From positions 1 to 45,916 of the forward strand of contig CALFSX010000342.1 in the NCBI GenBank assembly GCA_937916515.1: a DNA stretch of 45,916 nucleotides, written 5' to 3'. This document shows, piece by piece, positions 25,222-35,249 of this stretch (the first letter of the stretch is position 1; each line of letters starts with the position of its first letter). The notes under the pieces were generated by a model. The model worked only from the letters and a program-made list of their open reading frames with translations, did not search any database and had not been told where the DNA came from. This DNA is from an uncultured Planctomycetaceae bacterium. GTDB lineage: Bacteria > Planctomycetota > Planctomycetia > Planctomycetales > Planctomycetaceae. The position numbers and the translations under genes were made by a program.

Positions 25222-25779
25222 TCAGCAGCAGCATGATGAATTCCGTCGCGAACGCGAGCTGTGGTCTTCGTCGTCATTTTCGTCTTTGAATACTTCTGCC
25301 ATATTGGCTTTCGCTTTCTGCCGGGCTTTCTCCAGCCCTTCCGTACTTCTGAAAGAACCTGATCCGGCGGACGCCCGCACTCGCATTCCGTCCTGAGCGA
25401 TGGTTTCCAGGTTGATCAAGCCATGATGGTGAAGCGATGCGATTGAGTTGGTGAATACTTTATCCAGCAGATCGCGATGAGCCGTACGAAATTCACACAC
25501 CGTGTGATAGTTGACCGAGATGCCTCCACAAATCCACATAGAGGCCAGGTGGCGAGTCGTCAATTCAGCGATTCGACGGCCGTTGATTTCGCTTTCGAGA
25601 GTGGCGAACAACCACAGCGAAAACAGAATTCGCGGATCAATCGCATCTCGTCCCACACCATCTGTCGTGGCTTTGATGTCGGCGTAGAGTTCGGAAAGAT
25701 CAACTGTCTCGACATACGAAACAACAATTCTTACCGGATGATCTTCGCGAATCATTTGATCCAGCGAGAACATATGCAT
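25222..25779 (-). pseudogene. IS1182-family transposase remnant
   Basis: The open part encodes 185 residues of the N-terminal half of an IS1182/DUF772-type transposase: Ser-Leu-Asp-Gln-Met-Ile-Arg-Glu-Asp-His-Pro-Val-Arg, then Ile-Asp-Pro-Arg-Ile-Leu-Phe-Ser-Leu-Trp-Leu-Phe-Ala, and Leu-Glu-Thr-Ile-Ala-Gln-Asp-Gly-Met-Arg-Val-Arg-Ala. Full proteins are about 450-500 residues and contain the DDE catalytic domain, mostly missing here. In the same frame upstream, Lys-Leu-Ala-Gln-Arg-His-Gln-Ile is followed by a TAG at 25782-25780, so the natural N-terminus is also interrupted. It is inactive and marks the right side of the accessory island. Confidence 0.8.
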
Positions 25780-25875
25780 CTAAATCTGATGCCGCTGAGC
25801 AAGTTTAACTCGGGCAGAACCCCGCTGCTGACGTGGATGTTTTCTCATCCAGGAAATTTAGCGCCAAGGCGGATA

Positions 25876-25895
25876 CCTCGGACCGAAGTCCGAGG
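25876..25895. repeat. Short hairpin repeat CCTCGGAC/GTCCGAGG
   Basis: An 8-bp perfect stem with CGAA loop. The flanking sequence is typical of small palindromic units scattered in planctomycete intergenic DNA. A second small hairpin (AGGTGTG / CACACCT) lies near 26064-26080. Region 25780-26094 otherwise holds no gene. Confidence 0.6.
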
Positions 25896-26094
25896 CTATC
25901 ACATGTCGTCGCCCCGCGACTGTGAAAACAGAAAATGCCAAATCGCGATTCCTTCTAAACGCCATGGGATGGCCATCGTGAAGTCGTGTATTGTTGTCAA
26001 TCAAGCAATTTTATTCGGGACAGTCCGAAGCGCGTCTTCCGGAAGCGGCTGGCTCTGGCTTAAAGGTGTGGCTCACACCTGATCGCAGCAAACT

Positions 26095-27201
26095 TCAATT
26101 CGTTAGCTGGGCGGCGGTCAAAATGGCTTCTATCATGCCGGCTGCGTCTGCGGGGGTTGCCGGATTCCATGCTCGGTCGAAGGCTGTTCCGTGAGTTGGG
26201 CTGGTACGGACGATCGGCAGCCCCAGAGTAATATTGACGGCCGAATCAAAACCGATCAGCTTTACGGGAATATGGCCCTGATCGTGATACATCGCAATCA
26301 CTCCGTCGAATTCTCCCGCCACCGATCGACGAATTAACGTGTCTACAGGAAGCGGTCCCGTTACGGAGATGTCCGGAGTTCTGGCAAATCGCTGAACGGC
26401 AGGCTGAATCAACCGGGCCTCTTCATCACCGAACAAGCCGTCTTCTCCGCCGTGTGGATTTAAGGCACAAACGCCGATGGATCTTCTTTCGCAGCCAATG
26501 GTCTTCAGGAACTGATCCATCAGACCAATCTTTTCAGCGATACTTTCCGTGGTCAGCAACTGCGGCACACTGGCAATTGACGTGTGCAGCGTGACGTGCG
26601 CGATGCTCAACCCGAAGTGTGCCGGCCAGTCGCTTTCATTGGCTGTGCGAACCAGCTGCCGCAATGGCGCGATTCGCGATTCTGGCAGGTGCAGCATCAT
26701 CGCGAAATCCGTGACACCGCAGCGGTCTGCCAGAATTTCGGTATGGCCGGGAAAGTGGTGCCCTGCTGCATGAAGTGCTGCTTTGTTCAGTGGTGCAGTG
26801 GCGATGGCGTCGAAGATATTCGCTTTCGCCAGTTCAATGGCAAGCGTCAGGTACTGAAAGGCGGCGTCTCCTGCTGCTGGGCTAACGGTTCCTGTGGGGG
26901 CTGCTGCCGCGGCGTTTCCGGCCGGATTCAGGCACAGCAGCGTGCCACGATTGACTACTGTTTTGGCAAAAGCGTGCTGCAAATCGGCACGTGTCTGGGG
27001 AATCGTCGGTAGATGCACGACGTTTAATTCATCTTCCAGGCCACACAATTGCACGGCCTTCTGCAGCACATCGGGATTGCAAATAACAACGGACTGACAG
27101 GCGTCTTGAACGGCGCGGTTCTTGAAGGCTTGAACGACGATTTCCGGACCAATTCCGGCAACATCGCCAGCCGTGACAGCAATGAGGGGACGATTCGACA
27201 T
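26095..27201 (-). CDS. pdxA: 4-hydroxythreonine-4-phosphate dehydrogenase (pyridoxal phosphate synthesis)
   Basis: 368 residues from the ATG at 27201. PdxA oxidises 4-phosphohydroxy-L-threonine in the DXP-dependent vitamin B6 pathway. The start Pro-Leu-Ile-Ala-Val-Thr-Ala-Gly-Asp-Val-Ala-Gly-Ile-Gly-Pro-Glu is the family N-terminus, so the 38 extra codons upstream are not used. Metal-binding region residues are present: Gly-His-Thr-Glu at 152-155, His202/His206 and Tyr-His-Asp-Gln-Gly-His at 305-310. The substrate loop Leu-Asn-Pro-His-Gly-Gly-Glu at 248-253 is also present. The usual Ser-x-Asp-His-Gly-Thr is Ser-Pro-Thr-His-Gly-Thr here. A PdxA2-type enzyme acting on a related acid phosphate is possible. 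It is a single gene, facing away from dnaG. Confidence 0.88.
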   Translation of the reverse strand: MSNRPLIAVTAGDVAGIGPEIVVQAFKNRAVQDACQSVVICNPDVLQKAVQLCGLEDELNVVHLPTIPQTRADLQHAFAKTVVNRGTLLCLNPAGNAAAAAPTGTVSPAAGDAAFQYLTLAIELAKANIFDAIATAPLNKAALHAAGHHFPGHTEILADRCGVTDFAMMLHLPESRIAPLRQLVRTANESDWPAHFGLSIAHVTLHTSIASVPQLLTTESIAEKIGLMDQFLKTIGCERRSIGVCALNPHGGEDGLFGDEEARLIQPAVQRFARTPDISVTGPLPVDTLIRRSVAGEFDGVIAMYHDQGHIPVKLIGFDSAVNITLGLPIVRTSPTHGTAFDRAWNPATPADAAGMIEAILTAAQLTN

Positions 27202-27243
27202 TTGGGTTTTGCGAAAAATGTGACGGCGGAGAGGCCGGGATTC

Positions 27244-27348
27244 TAATGAGGCTGTGCCCCAGACTAATTGAGCTTCACTCTCAGAAACGCGACTGCGTCG
27301 CTCTGAAAACTTCACTCAATGTGAATATGTTCGCGGCAATGAAAAGTT
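27244..27348. repeat. ~104-bp intergenic repeat, copy A
   Basis: Begins TAATGAGGCTGTGCC and ends just before another TAACGAGG start. It shares the order of blocks (CAGAC, GAGCT, CTCTGAAAACTT, ACTCAATGTGAA, TTCGCGGC) with copies B and C at 31986-32193. It lies upstream of dnaG, with no coding capacity that I can support. Confidence 0.75.
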
Positions 27349-27559
27349 TAACGAGGTGCGCTGATCATGTGTGCACCTTAAGGAGTTGTGCTGGCCAGAT
27401 GGTTAACAAATTCGGGAAGAGTTTGTCGGCTGTCCGCATTCGGGACTCTGGTGAACTGGCGTGTTTTTCGGTGAATTTCGCGGTCAACCAGAGTCGGAAC
27501 GTTGTTACTCAGCTGGGTTTATGGTTCTGGGAATAGTGCTCGCTCAGGTCTTGAAAATC

Positions 27560-27587
27560 TTGACCCGCCTCGAATGGCGTGTAGAAT
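27560..27587 (+). promoter_or_regulatory. Predicted sigma-70-type promoter for dnaG-rpoD
   Basis: TTGACC (27560-27565), a 16-nt spacer, and TAGAAT (27582-27587). It lies 137 nt upstream of the dnaG start. Two near-identical GCCCGACTC blocks follow at about 27589 and 27615, possibly operator half-sites. Confidence 0.4.
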
Positions 27588-27723
27588 TGCCCGACTCCGG
27601 AAGTTGGGCCAAACGCCCGACTCGGAGTCACCCGGATTGGTTGAGAACTGGTAAATGATTGCCACGATCTTCCCAATCATTGAACAAATTACGGAAGCAG
27701 CAAGATAGCTGCTGGAGATATAA

Positions 27724-29628
27724 GTGTCCGTTGGATTTGGGGGAGACTTCAAGGAGCAGGTAAGAGCCGCCACAAACCTTGTGGACGTGGTTTCTGACAC
27801 CGTCTCACTAACTCCTATTCGCAACGGAGTTGATTACGTTGGATTGTGCCCGTTTCACGAAGACAAGAACCCGTCCTTTCACGTTTATCCAGATCGTCAA
27901 ACTTATCGATGTTGGGTATGCGACACCGGCGGTGATTGCTTTCGCTGGATGATGGAAATTGAAAAAGTCACATTTCCGGAAGCTCTGGAATTGTTGGCTC
28001 GTCGAGCAAACATCGAAATCCCGGCTCGTCCCAGATCCGAGTTTGCTCAGAAGGTAGAACACAACAAGGTTAATCAGTACGAGATTGTGGAATGGGCCAT
28101 CAAATTGATGGAGCAGGCCTATCAGTCTGCTGCGGCTGACGACTTGGTAAAACAATATGTGGGACAAAGAAATCTAAGCGAAGAAACGATTCGCCGATTT
28201 CGGATCGGCTACCATCCGGAAAACTGGAACTGGCTGCTTAACAAGGCTCGCGGAAAGTTTTCGGAAAAGCAACTACAAAGTGTCGGGCTGGTTACAGAAC
28301 GCGACAATGGGGACGGTTACTTCGACAATCTTGTCGGTCGTTTGATCTTTCCCATCATTGACGAGAGAGGCCGAGCTGTTGCATTCGGCGGACGAGTGTT
28401 GCCCGGAAGCAACATCGAAAGTCCGGCGAAATATTGGAATAGTCCGGAGAGTAACATTTTCCTGAAACGACGCACTCTTTATGCGTTTGATCAGGCTAGA
28501 GACGCAATTAGAACCAGCAAAGAAGCAATTGTTGTTGAAGGATACATGGATTGCATTGCCTGCCATCAAGCAGGTATGTCCAACGTGGTGGCCACTCTGG
28601 GAACCGCATTAACTGAGGATCATGTAAAGTTTTTGAAACGATTCGCAGAACGAACTGTTTTGCTTTTCGACGGTGACAAAGCGGGAATTGCCGCAGCGGA
28701 AAAATCAATCGGACGTTTTCTGGCGGAAGACCTGGACCTCAGAATTCTGACGCTCAGCGAAGGTGAAGACCCTGCTGACTACCTGGAAAAACACACAAAG
28801 GAAGATTTTCAGGCGCTGATTAAGTCAGCTCCTGAAGCTTGGGAATACAAATTGCAATCTGTGACTGATCGCTACGGATTCGATTCCGTCAGCGGTCGCC
28901 AGCAGATCATGAATCAAATGATGGACTTTCTTGCCGCCGCGAAAGGGTTGCAGGGAACTTTTCGAGAGGACCTGATTTTAAGAAACGTTTGCCAGCGAAT
29001 TCAGATTGATGAAACGAATGCTCGCAAACAACTTTTTGAACTTAGAAACAAACCGGCTTTTCCAAGCTACATTCGTCAGGACGAACCGGAAGTTCCCGTT
29101 GAAGTCAGAAAGGTATTCAGAGGCTGCGATCTGGCAGAACGCGAGCTTTTGGAAATCATTCTTAGTCAGCCGGACACAACAGAATACATTCGGTACCAGA
29201 TTGGTCCCGGAGACTTTGATAACGATCAACACAGACAACTTTTAGAACTCTGTTTTGATTTGGTCGCGGAAGAAGGAATCCTTCCCGAGCCTCAAAACGT
29301 GATAGCAGCTGCTGAATCAGATGGTCGCATGATCAACCTGATAAACGCATTGCTGGACGCGGCGAGAGAGAAAGGAATCTCAGACCTCATGAACGAGCTG
29401 CCGCTCGATTATGAGGATGGTGACGGGGCATTTGTTCCGCCACATCTGGAGCGGGTGTTACGCCCGCTGATTCTTCGGCGTGCCAAAAACCAGATTATGT
29501 TGTCGAAACAACGAATGGCTCAGACTCAGACGTCAACGAGCGAACTCCACAGCGACACAATGGAAGCACTTCGGCGAATAGAGAAGTCAAGGAAAAACGA
29601 AATGGGGAATCCTTCGTCCACCAAATAA
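27724..29628 (+). CDS. dnaG: DNA primase
   Basis: 634 residues, normal for the family. It synthesises RNA primers for DNA replication together with the DnaB helicase. The zinc-binding domain has Cys42-x2-His45...Cys63-x2-Cys66. The Toprim core shows Val-Glu-Gly-Tyr-Met-Asp at 271-276 and Asp-Gly-Asp-Lys-Ala-Gly at 316-321. The C-terminal ~180 residues are helical and fit the helicase-interaction domain. The start is a GTG with GGAG 6 nt upstream. The sigma factor gene rpoD begins 112 nt downstream, so the two may form a reduced macromolecular-synthesis operon lacking rpsU. Confidence 0.96.
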   Translation: MSVGFGGDFKEQVRAATNLVDVVSDTVSLTPIRNGVDYVGLCPFHEDKNPSFHVYPDRQTYRCWVCDTGGDCFRWMMEIEKVTFPEALELLARRANIEIPARPRSEFAQKVEHNKVNQYEIVEWAIKLMEQAYQSAAADDLVKQYVGQRNLSEETIRRFRIGYHPENWNWLLNKARGKFSEKQLQSVGLVTERDNGDGYFDNLVGRLIFPIIDERGRAVAFGGRVLPGSNIESPAKYWNSPESNIFLKRRTLYAFDQARDAIRTSKEAIVVEGYMDCIACHQAGMSNVVATLGTALTEDHVKFLKRFAERTVLLFDGDKAGIAAAEKSIGRFLAEDLDLRILTLSEGEDPADYLEKHTKEDFQALIKSAPEAWEYKLQSVTDRYGFDSVSGRQQIMNQMMDFLAAAKGLQGTFREDLILRNVCQRIQIDETNARKQLFELRNKPAFPSYIRQDEPEVPVEVRKVFRGCDLAERELLEIILSQPDTTEYIRYQIGPGDFDNDQHRQLLELCFDLVAEEGILPEPQNVIAAAESDGRMINLINALLDAAREKGISDLMNELPLDYEDGDGAFVPPHLERVLRPLILRRAKNQIMLSKQRMAQTQTSTSELHSDTMEALRRIEKSRKNEMGNPSSTK

Positions 29629-29740
29629 TTGGTCAGCAAAAAGTATTCACGCCTGGATACTTCAACTTGTTGATCAGGGCCGGAAGACGAACTGAATTAT
29701 TCCCTTTTAAAAACAAAACGTCGCTCAGGAGCTTACGGAC

Positions 29741-31393
<1,653 letters not shown>

Positions 31394-31450
31394 AAGTGAG
31401 TGCTGCACACTGCTGTGCTGCATAAAGAGTGGGTAATAAGTTGAAACTTC

Positions 31451-31486
31451 AAAAGCCCGACGTGCCTAAACACGCCGGGCTTTTTT
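31451..31486 (+). terminator. Rho-independent terminator of rpoD
   Basis: AAAGCCCGACGTG pairs with CACGCCGGGCTTT around a CCTAAA loop, followed by a T-run (31481-31486). It lies about 60 nt after the rpoD stop. Confidence 0.92.
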
Positions 31487-31508
31487 CTTACCAGAAGCAT
31501 TGTTCGCA

Positions 31509-31847
31509 ATGGTTGCCAATCCCTACGAACCACCGACGACGGCAACACAGACTGACGTTGTCGGGCCAGTGAGGCTGATGAGTTGGTCGACTGTCCGATT
31601 TATTCTTACTGTGGGCCTTGTGGGAGCAATCATTGGAGCGTGTTGCGGTTGGATTATTGGCGTCTTTGCCCCAGACTACTACCAGACGATTTTCAACTCA
31701 GCTGGTCGTCCGGGATTCAATCCGGTTAGCTTCGGGCTATCACTTGGTGCCATGCAGGGCTTCGCGGCCGGTACGGCTTTGGGAACGCTGCTCGCCGTGT
31801 TGCAGGCCTGGTTTGAGGACCGTCGATTTAATCGCCAACACCACTAA
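31509..31847 (+). CDS. Small two-helix membrane protein
   Basis: 112 residues from the ATG at 31509. It starts Met-Val-Ala-Asn-Pro-Tyr-Glu-Pro-Pro, an opening seen in many small planctomycete membrane proteins. Two glycine/alanine-rich membrane helices lie at about 27-52 (Gly-Ala-Ile-Ile-Gly-Ala-Cys-Cys-Gly) and 75-100. The C-terminus is short and charged. The function is unknown. It lies right after the rpoD terminator, so it needs its own promoter. A TTG nine nt upstream is an unlikely alternative start. Confidence 0.6.
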   Translation: MVANPYEPPTTATQTDVVGPVRLMSWSTVRFILTVGLVGAIIGACCGWIIGVFAPDYYQTIFNSAGRPGFNPVSFGLSLGAMQGFAAGTALGTLLAVLQAWFEDRRFNRQHH

Positions 31848-32521
31848 AAGGGGGCGGCGCCCTTGCCCCGGTGGCGTGGATGGCGTGGATGGCGGGAAGA
31901 CGCGGTACGTTCGAATCGCCGAGCTGCTCCGATGTGGCTACGAGAATGATGGACGCACCGTGTACGCCTCGTTTGAGTAAGTCTCTAACGAGGCAGTGCC
32001 TCAGACCATTCGAGCTACCGCTCGGAAACGCTCCGCTGTTGCTCTGAAAACTTGACTCAATGTGAACAACTTCGCGGCTTTAAGAAGTCTAACAAGGCTG
32101 TGCCTCAGACCAAGAGAGCTGTCGCTCGGAATGCTCCGCTGTTGCTCAGATATCTTGACTCACTGGGAACAAGTTTGGTTCGATAAGAAGTCTGGTCCGT
32201 TTCAGCAACTGAACTACTTCGCTTAACGCGCCGCGAGCGGCAAGGAAGCATACAGCCAAGGGCGATTCTGGCCACATTTCGCATTGGTCCACAGTACGCA
32301 TTCCGCCGATTTTGCTCCCTACGACCGGAATCCGATGTGCCAGTCGTCGGAAATACAGTCATTCCAGCGGGTTGCGTTGCAATTCTGCACGCTGGCTTCA
32401 TACTTTCCGCGTGAAACGACAAATCATCAGGGATGACATTTCGCGCGGTCCATAGGGCGAGAACTTTTAGCGTCCGTGCTGTTACCCATTTTATGCAAAA
32501 CTGCCCCGTCGGAGAAAATTG
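31848..32521. other. Intergenic region with tandem repeat copies B and C
   Basis: No gene is supported. Copies B and C of the ~104-bp repeat fill 31986-32193. A 9-bp unit (TGGCGTGGA) is doubled near 31873-31892. The remainder, to the transketolase start, shows nothing that I can assign. Confidence 0.6.
31986..32193. repeat. ~104-bp intergenic repeat, tandem copies B and C
   Basis: Copy B starts TAACGAGGCAGTGCCTCAGACC at 31986 and copy C starts TAACAAGGCTGTGCC at 32090, a period of 104 nt. Both continue through GCTCGGAA, CTCCGCTGTTGCTC, CTTGACTCA and TAAGAAGTCT. They are diverged but clearly related to copy A at 27244. Confidence 0.82.
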
Positions 32522-34453
32522 ATGTCTGTGGCTACGGAATTCCCAATCCCGCTGAATGAATACAAGGTTGTTGCTCTTGATCCCAGCCAGACGAAGCTGA
32601 CGGATGATCAGAAGAAGCAGTTGGCCTTCAACATTCAGTTGTGTCGCGACGCGATCATTTTCTTCACCGCCATCGCAGACGCGAAAGGTCTGGGTGGTCA
32701 CACGGGGGGGCCATACGATACCGTTCCAGAAACCCTGATCATGCACGGCTTTATGGAGCACGCTCGCCAGGGCGGAACTCCAGATGTGCTGCCTGTCTTT
32801 TTTGACGAAGCCGGCCACCGCGTGGCCACGCAATACCTGATGGCCGTTCTGGACGGCGATCTGCCTCTGGAGAAACTGTATCACTATCGCGAGTACCTGT
32901 CGCACCTGCCTGGGCACCCGGAAAAGGGATTCACACCCGGCGTGAAGTTCAGTTCCGGACGACTGGGACACATGTGGCCGTTCGTTAACGGAGTGGCCAT
33001 CGCCAACCCTGAAAAAGTTGTCTTCATGCTGGGTTCGGATGGATCTCAGATGGAAGGCAACGACGCGGAAGCTGCTCGACTGGCTGTTGCTCAGAGCCTG
33101 AACGTAAAACTGCTGATTGACGACAACGACGTCACAATTGCGGGCCACCCATCAGACTACCTGCCCGGCTATGATGTCTCTAAAACTCTGGACGGTCACG
33201 GTCTTAAGATCGACATCGGCGACGGAGAGGATCTTGACAGCCTGTACACTCGCATGTGTGCCGCCGTTACTACAGATGGCCCAATTGCGTTGATCAATCG
33301 TCGAAAGATGTGTCCGGAAATTGAAGGTCTGGAAGGTAGTGCTCACGGCCACGACGTCATCAAAACATCGGTTGCTATCAGCTACCTGAATTCTAAGGGA
33401 CGCACAGCAGCGGCCGAATATCTGGGCACAGTTGAAAAAGGCCCCAGCGGACCGAAGCCTCGCGGTTCCGACAACAGCAGCGTTGGGAAGAACCGAGACC
33501 TGTTTGGTCACATTTTGAATGACATCCTGGCAGGCATGTCTGAAGAGCAGCGAGTCGCTTCTGTCAAAGTCTTCGACTGCGACCTGGAAGGCAGCTGTGG
33601 ACTGAATCACGTGCGAGCCAAGCATCCGGAAGTCTTTGTTCGCGGCGGAATCATGGAACGCGGCAACTATTCGGCCGCGGCAGGTTTCGGATTCGAAAAA
33701 GGGAAGCAGGGAATCTTTGCGACGTTTTCTGCGTTCCTGGAGATGCTGGTTTCAGAAATCACGATGGCTCGCCTGAACGGCAGCAACGTGCTGGCTCACT
33801 TCAGCCATGCTGGTTGCGACGACATGGCAGACAACACCTGCCACTTCGGTTTGAACAACATGTTCGCGGCCAACGGGTTGCCTGACGAAGGAAAAGATAC
33901 GACTCGTCTTTACTTCCCAGCCGATCAGCACCAGTTCCGAGCGTGCTTGAACAAGATTTACAACGACGAAGGTTTGCGTTTCATCTTTTCAACTCGGTCT
34001 GGTGTGCCAGACCTGCTGAAAGAAGACGGATCCAAAGTCTTTGGCGACGATTATAAATTCGTTGTTGGCAAAGACGACATCATTCGCGAAGGTAAGGCTG
34101 GCTACATCGTCAGTTTCGGCGAAACCACTTACAGAGCACTCGACGCTGTGATTGGCCTGAAAGAGGCTGGCCATGATGTCGGCCTGATCTGCAAATCAAC
34201 TCTGAACGTTTACGACGAAGAGGTGATGGCGAAACTTGCTGCTTCACCAGCGGTATTGGTGGCTGAGTCTTTCAACGTTAACACTGGACTTGGGTCGCGG
34301 TTTGGCACAGAGCTGTTAAAACGTGGTTTCAAAGGTAGCTATAACAACATCGGTACAAACAAAGAAGGTTCCGGCGGGTTGTGGCAGCAGATGGGTTATC
34401 AGGGCGTTGACCCTGAAGGCATTTCAGCGGCCATGCAGGCTTTGCTGGGCTAG
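32522..34453 (+). CDS. Transketolase
   Basis: 643 residues from the ATG at 32522 (GGAG 7-10 nt upstream; a TTG one codon earlier is less likely). It transfers two-carbon ketol units between sugar phosphates in the pentose phosphate pathway, using thiamine diphosphate. Visible are the Gly-Gly-His-Thr-Gly-Gly substrate-side loop near residue 56 and Gly-Arg-Leu-Gly-His. The cofactor motif Gly-Ser-Asp-Gly-Ser-Gln-Met-Glu-Gly...Asp-Asp-Asn-Asp-Val is present, and the pyrimidine-domain Gly-Ile-Met-Glu-Arg-Gly-Asn-Tyr-Ser. The C-terminal transketolase domain is complete. It appears monocistronic. The hairpin at 34471 follows its stop. Confidence 0.92.
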   Translation: MSVATEFPIPLNEYKVVALDPSQTKLTDDQKKQLAFNIQLCRDAIIFFTAIADAKGLGGHTGGPYDTVPETLIMHGFMEHARQGGTPDVLPVFFDEAGHRVATQYLMAVLDGDLPLEKLYHYREYLSHLPGHPEKGFTPGVKFSSGRLGHMWPFVNGVAIANPEKVVFMLGSDGSQMEGNDAEAARLAVAQSLNVKLLIDDNDVTIAGHPSDYLPGYDVSKTLDGHGLKIDIGDGEDLDSLYTRMCAAVTTDGPIALINRRKMCPEIEGLEGSAHGHDVIKTSVAISYLNSKGRTAAAEYLGTVEKGPSGPKPRGSDNSSVGKNRDLFGHILNDILAGMSEEQRVASVKVFDCDLEGSCGLNHVRAKHPEVFVRGGIMERGNYSAAAGFGFEKGKQGIFATFSAFLEMLVSEITMARLNGSNVLAHFSHAGCDDMADNTCHFGLNNMFAANGLPDEGKDTTRLYFPADQHQFRACLNKIYNDEGLRFIFSTRSGVPDLLKEDGSKVFGDDYKFVVGKDDIIREGKAGYIVSFGETTYRALDAVIGLKEAGHDVGLICKSTLNVYDEEVMAKLAASPAVLVAESFNVNTGLGSRFGTELLKRGFKGSYNNIGTNKEGSGGLWQQMGYQGVDPEGISAAMQALLG

Positions 34454-34470
34454 TTTTTTTGATGCTTGCT

Positions 34471-34505
34471 TTCGCCAGCCGGATACCTTGTTTTCGGCTG
34501 GCGAA
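34471..34505. terminator. 11-bp hairpin after the transketolase gene
   Basis: TTCGCCAGCCG (34471-34481) and CGGCTGGCGAA (34495-34505) are perfect complements. No T-run follows on either strand, although seven T precede it. It may terminate or stabilise the transcript. Confidence 0.6.
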
Positions 34506-34641
34506 ATGCTGAGTTGTTGCAACAATCGCCTTCGTCAACTCGCCCTCACGACATGCCGGGACCAATCGCGATTTCTGCGGTCCGGTTTGTAGACGAACGC
34601 GTTTTTGTACTTCAAGCAGTTTCTTCGATCACTGGTTTAAC

Positions 34642-35142
34642 ATGTTCACGGACGGATTTCTCGGCTATCGCACATCGTTCATGCTCGACTTTGTCGTGTG
34701 TGCGTTGGTCTTGATTGTCCCACTGTTGGTCTACAGCTTGTGGCTTGTGAAGGTGAAGAAGAATTTCACGGCTCACAAATGGCTGCAGGTTGCACTGGGG
34801 ATCATTTTGTTGATTGCCGTGGGAGCCTTCGAAATCGATCTGCAGGTCGTTCACGGTGGTTGGGAGAATATCGTTCAAAAGTCGCATCCCGATGAAGCGG
34901 CCTTGGCGGCGAAGGTGGCGGAAGCTCGCCCGTATCTGTGGGTCCACCTGCTGTTTGCCGTCACGACGCCATTTCTGTGGTTCTCAACCTTGATTCTGGC
35001 CTTGAAGCGATTTCCTTCGCCACCGACGACCGGCGTTCATAGCCGGACTCACAAAACTCTGGGGTGGCTGTCGACAATAGACATCACGCTTACCGCCGTT
35101 ACGGGGCTTGTCTTCTACTATGTTGCGTTCATGACGCCATAG
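34642..35142 (+). CDS. DUF420-family membrane protein
   Basis: 166 residues with four membrane helices at about 13-35, 47-66, 98-120 and 138-160. It contains Val-His-Gly-Gly-Trp and His-Leu-Leu-Phe-Ala-Val motifs with conserved His residues, and Ser-Arg-Thr-His-Lys-Thr-Leu-Gly-Trp before the last helix. DUF420 (YozB-like) proteins are often found with respiratory oxidase genes. A role in haem or copper handling is only suggested, and no oxidase genes lie nearby here. Confidence 0.8.
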   Translation: MFTDGFLGYRTSFMLDFVVCALVLIVPLLVYSLWLVKVKKNFTAHKWLQVALGIILLIAVGAFEIDLQVVHGGWENIVQKSHPDEAALAAKVAEARPYLWVHLLFAVTTPFLWFSTLILALKRFPSPPTTGVHSRTHKTLGWLSTIDITLTAVTGLVFYYVAFMTP

Positions 35143-35249
35143 AGTATGCTCTTAACACCCAATCGCTGATATTTTGCCCGTCACATTCGGCAAGTCGCAA
35201 ACAGTGATTGATCTGATGATTCAGTGGCCCTACTTCCGGCAGGTGTCAA

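Noticed and set aside
24630-25277. 215-codon minus-strand frame between the HEPN-like gene and the IS1182 remnant
   Set aside because: It is mainly antisense to the HEPN-like gene and the terminator; only its first ~40 codons could be a shifted piece of the transposase.
31986-32193. 104-bp repeats starting with TAAC read as integron attC sites
   Set aside because: No matching inverse core site and no palindromic body; they are better described as a plain intergenic repeat.
32105-33148. 347-codon minus-strand frame across the transketolase start
   Set aside because: It overlaps the repeat copy and the 5' part of a secure gene; no domain is visible.
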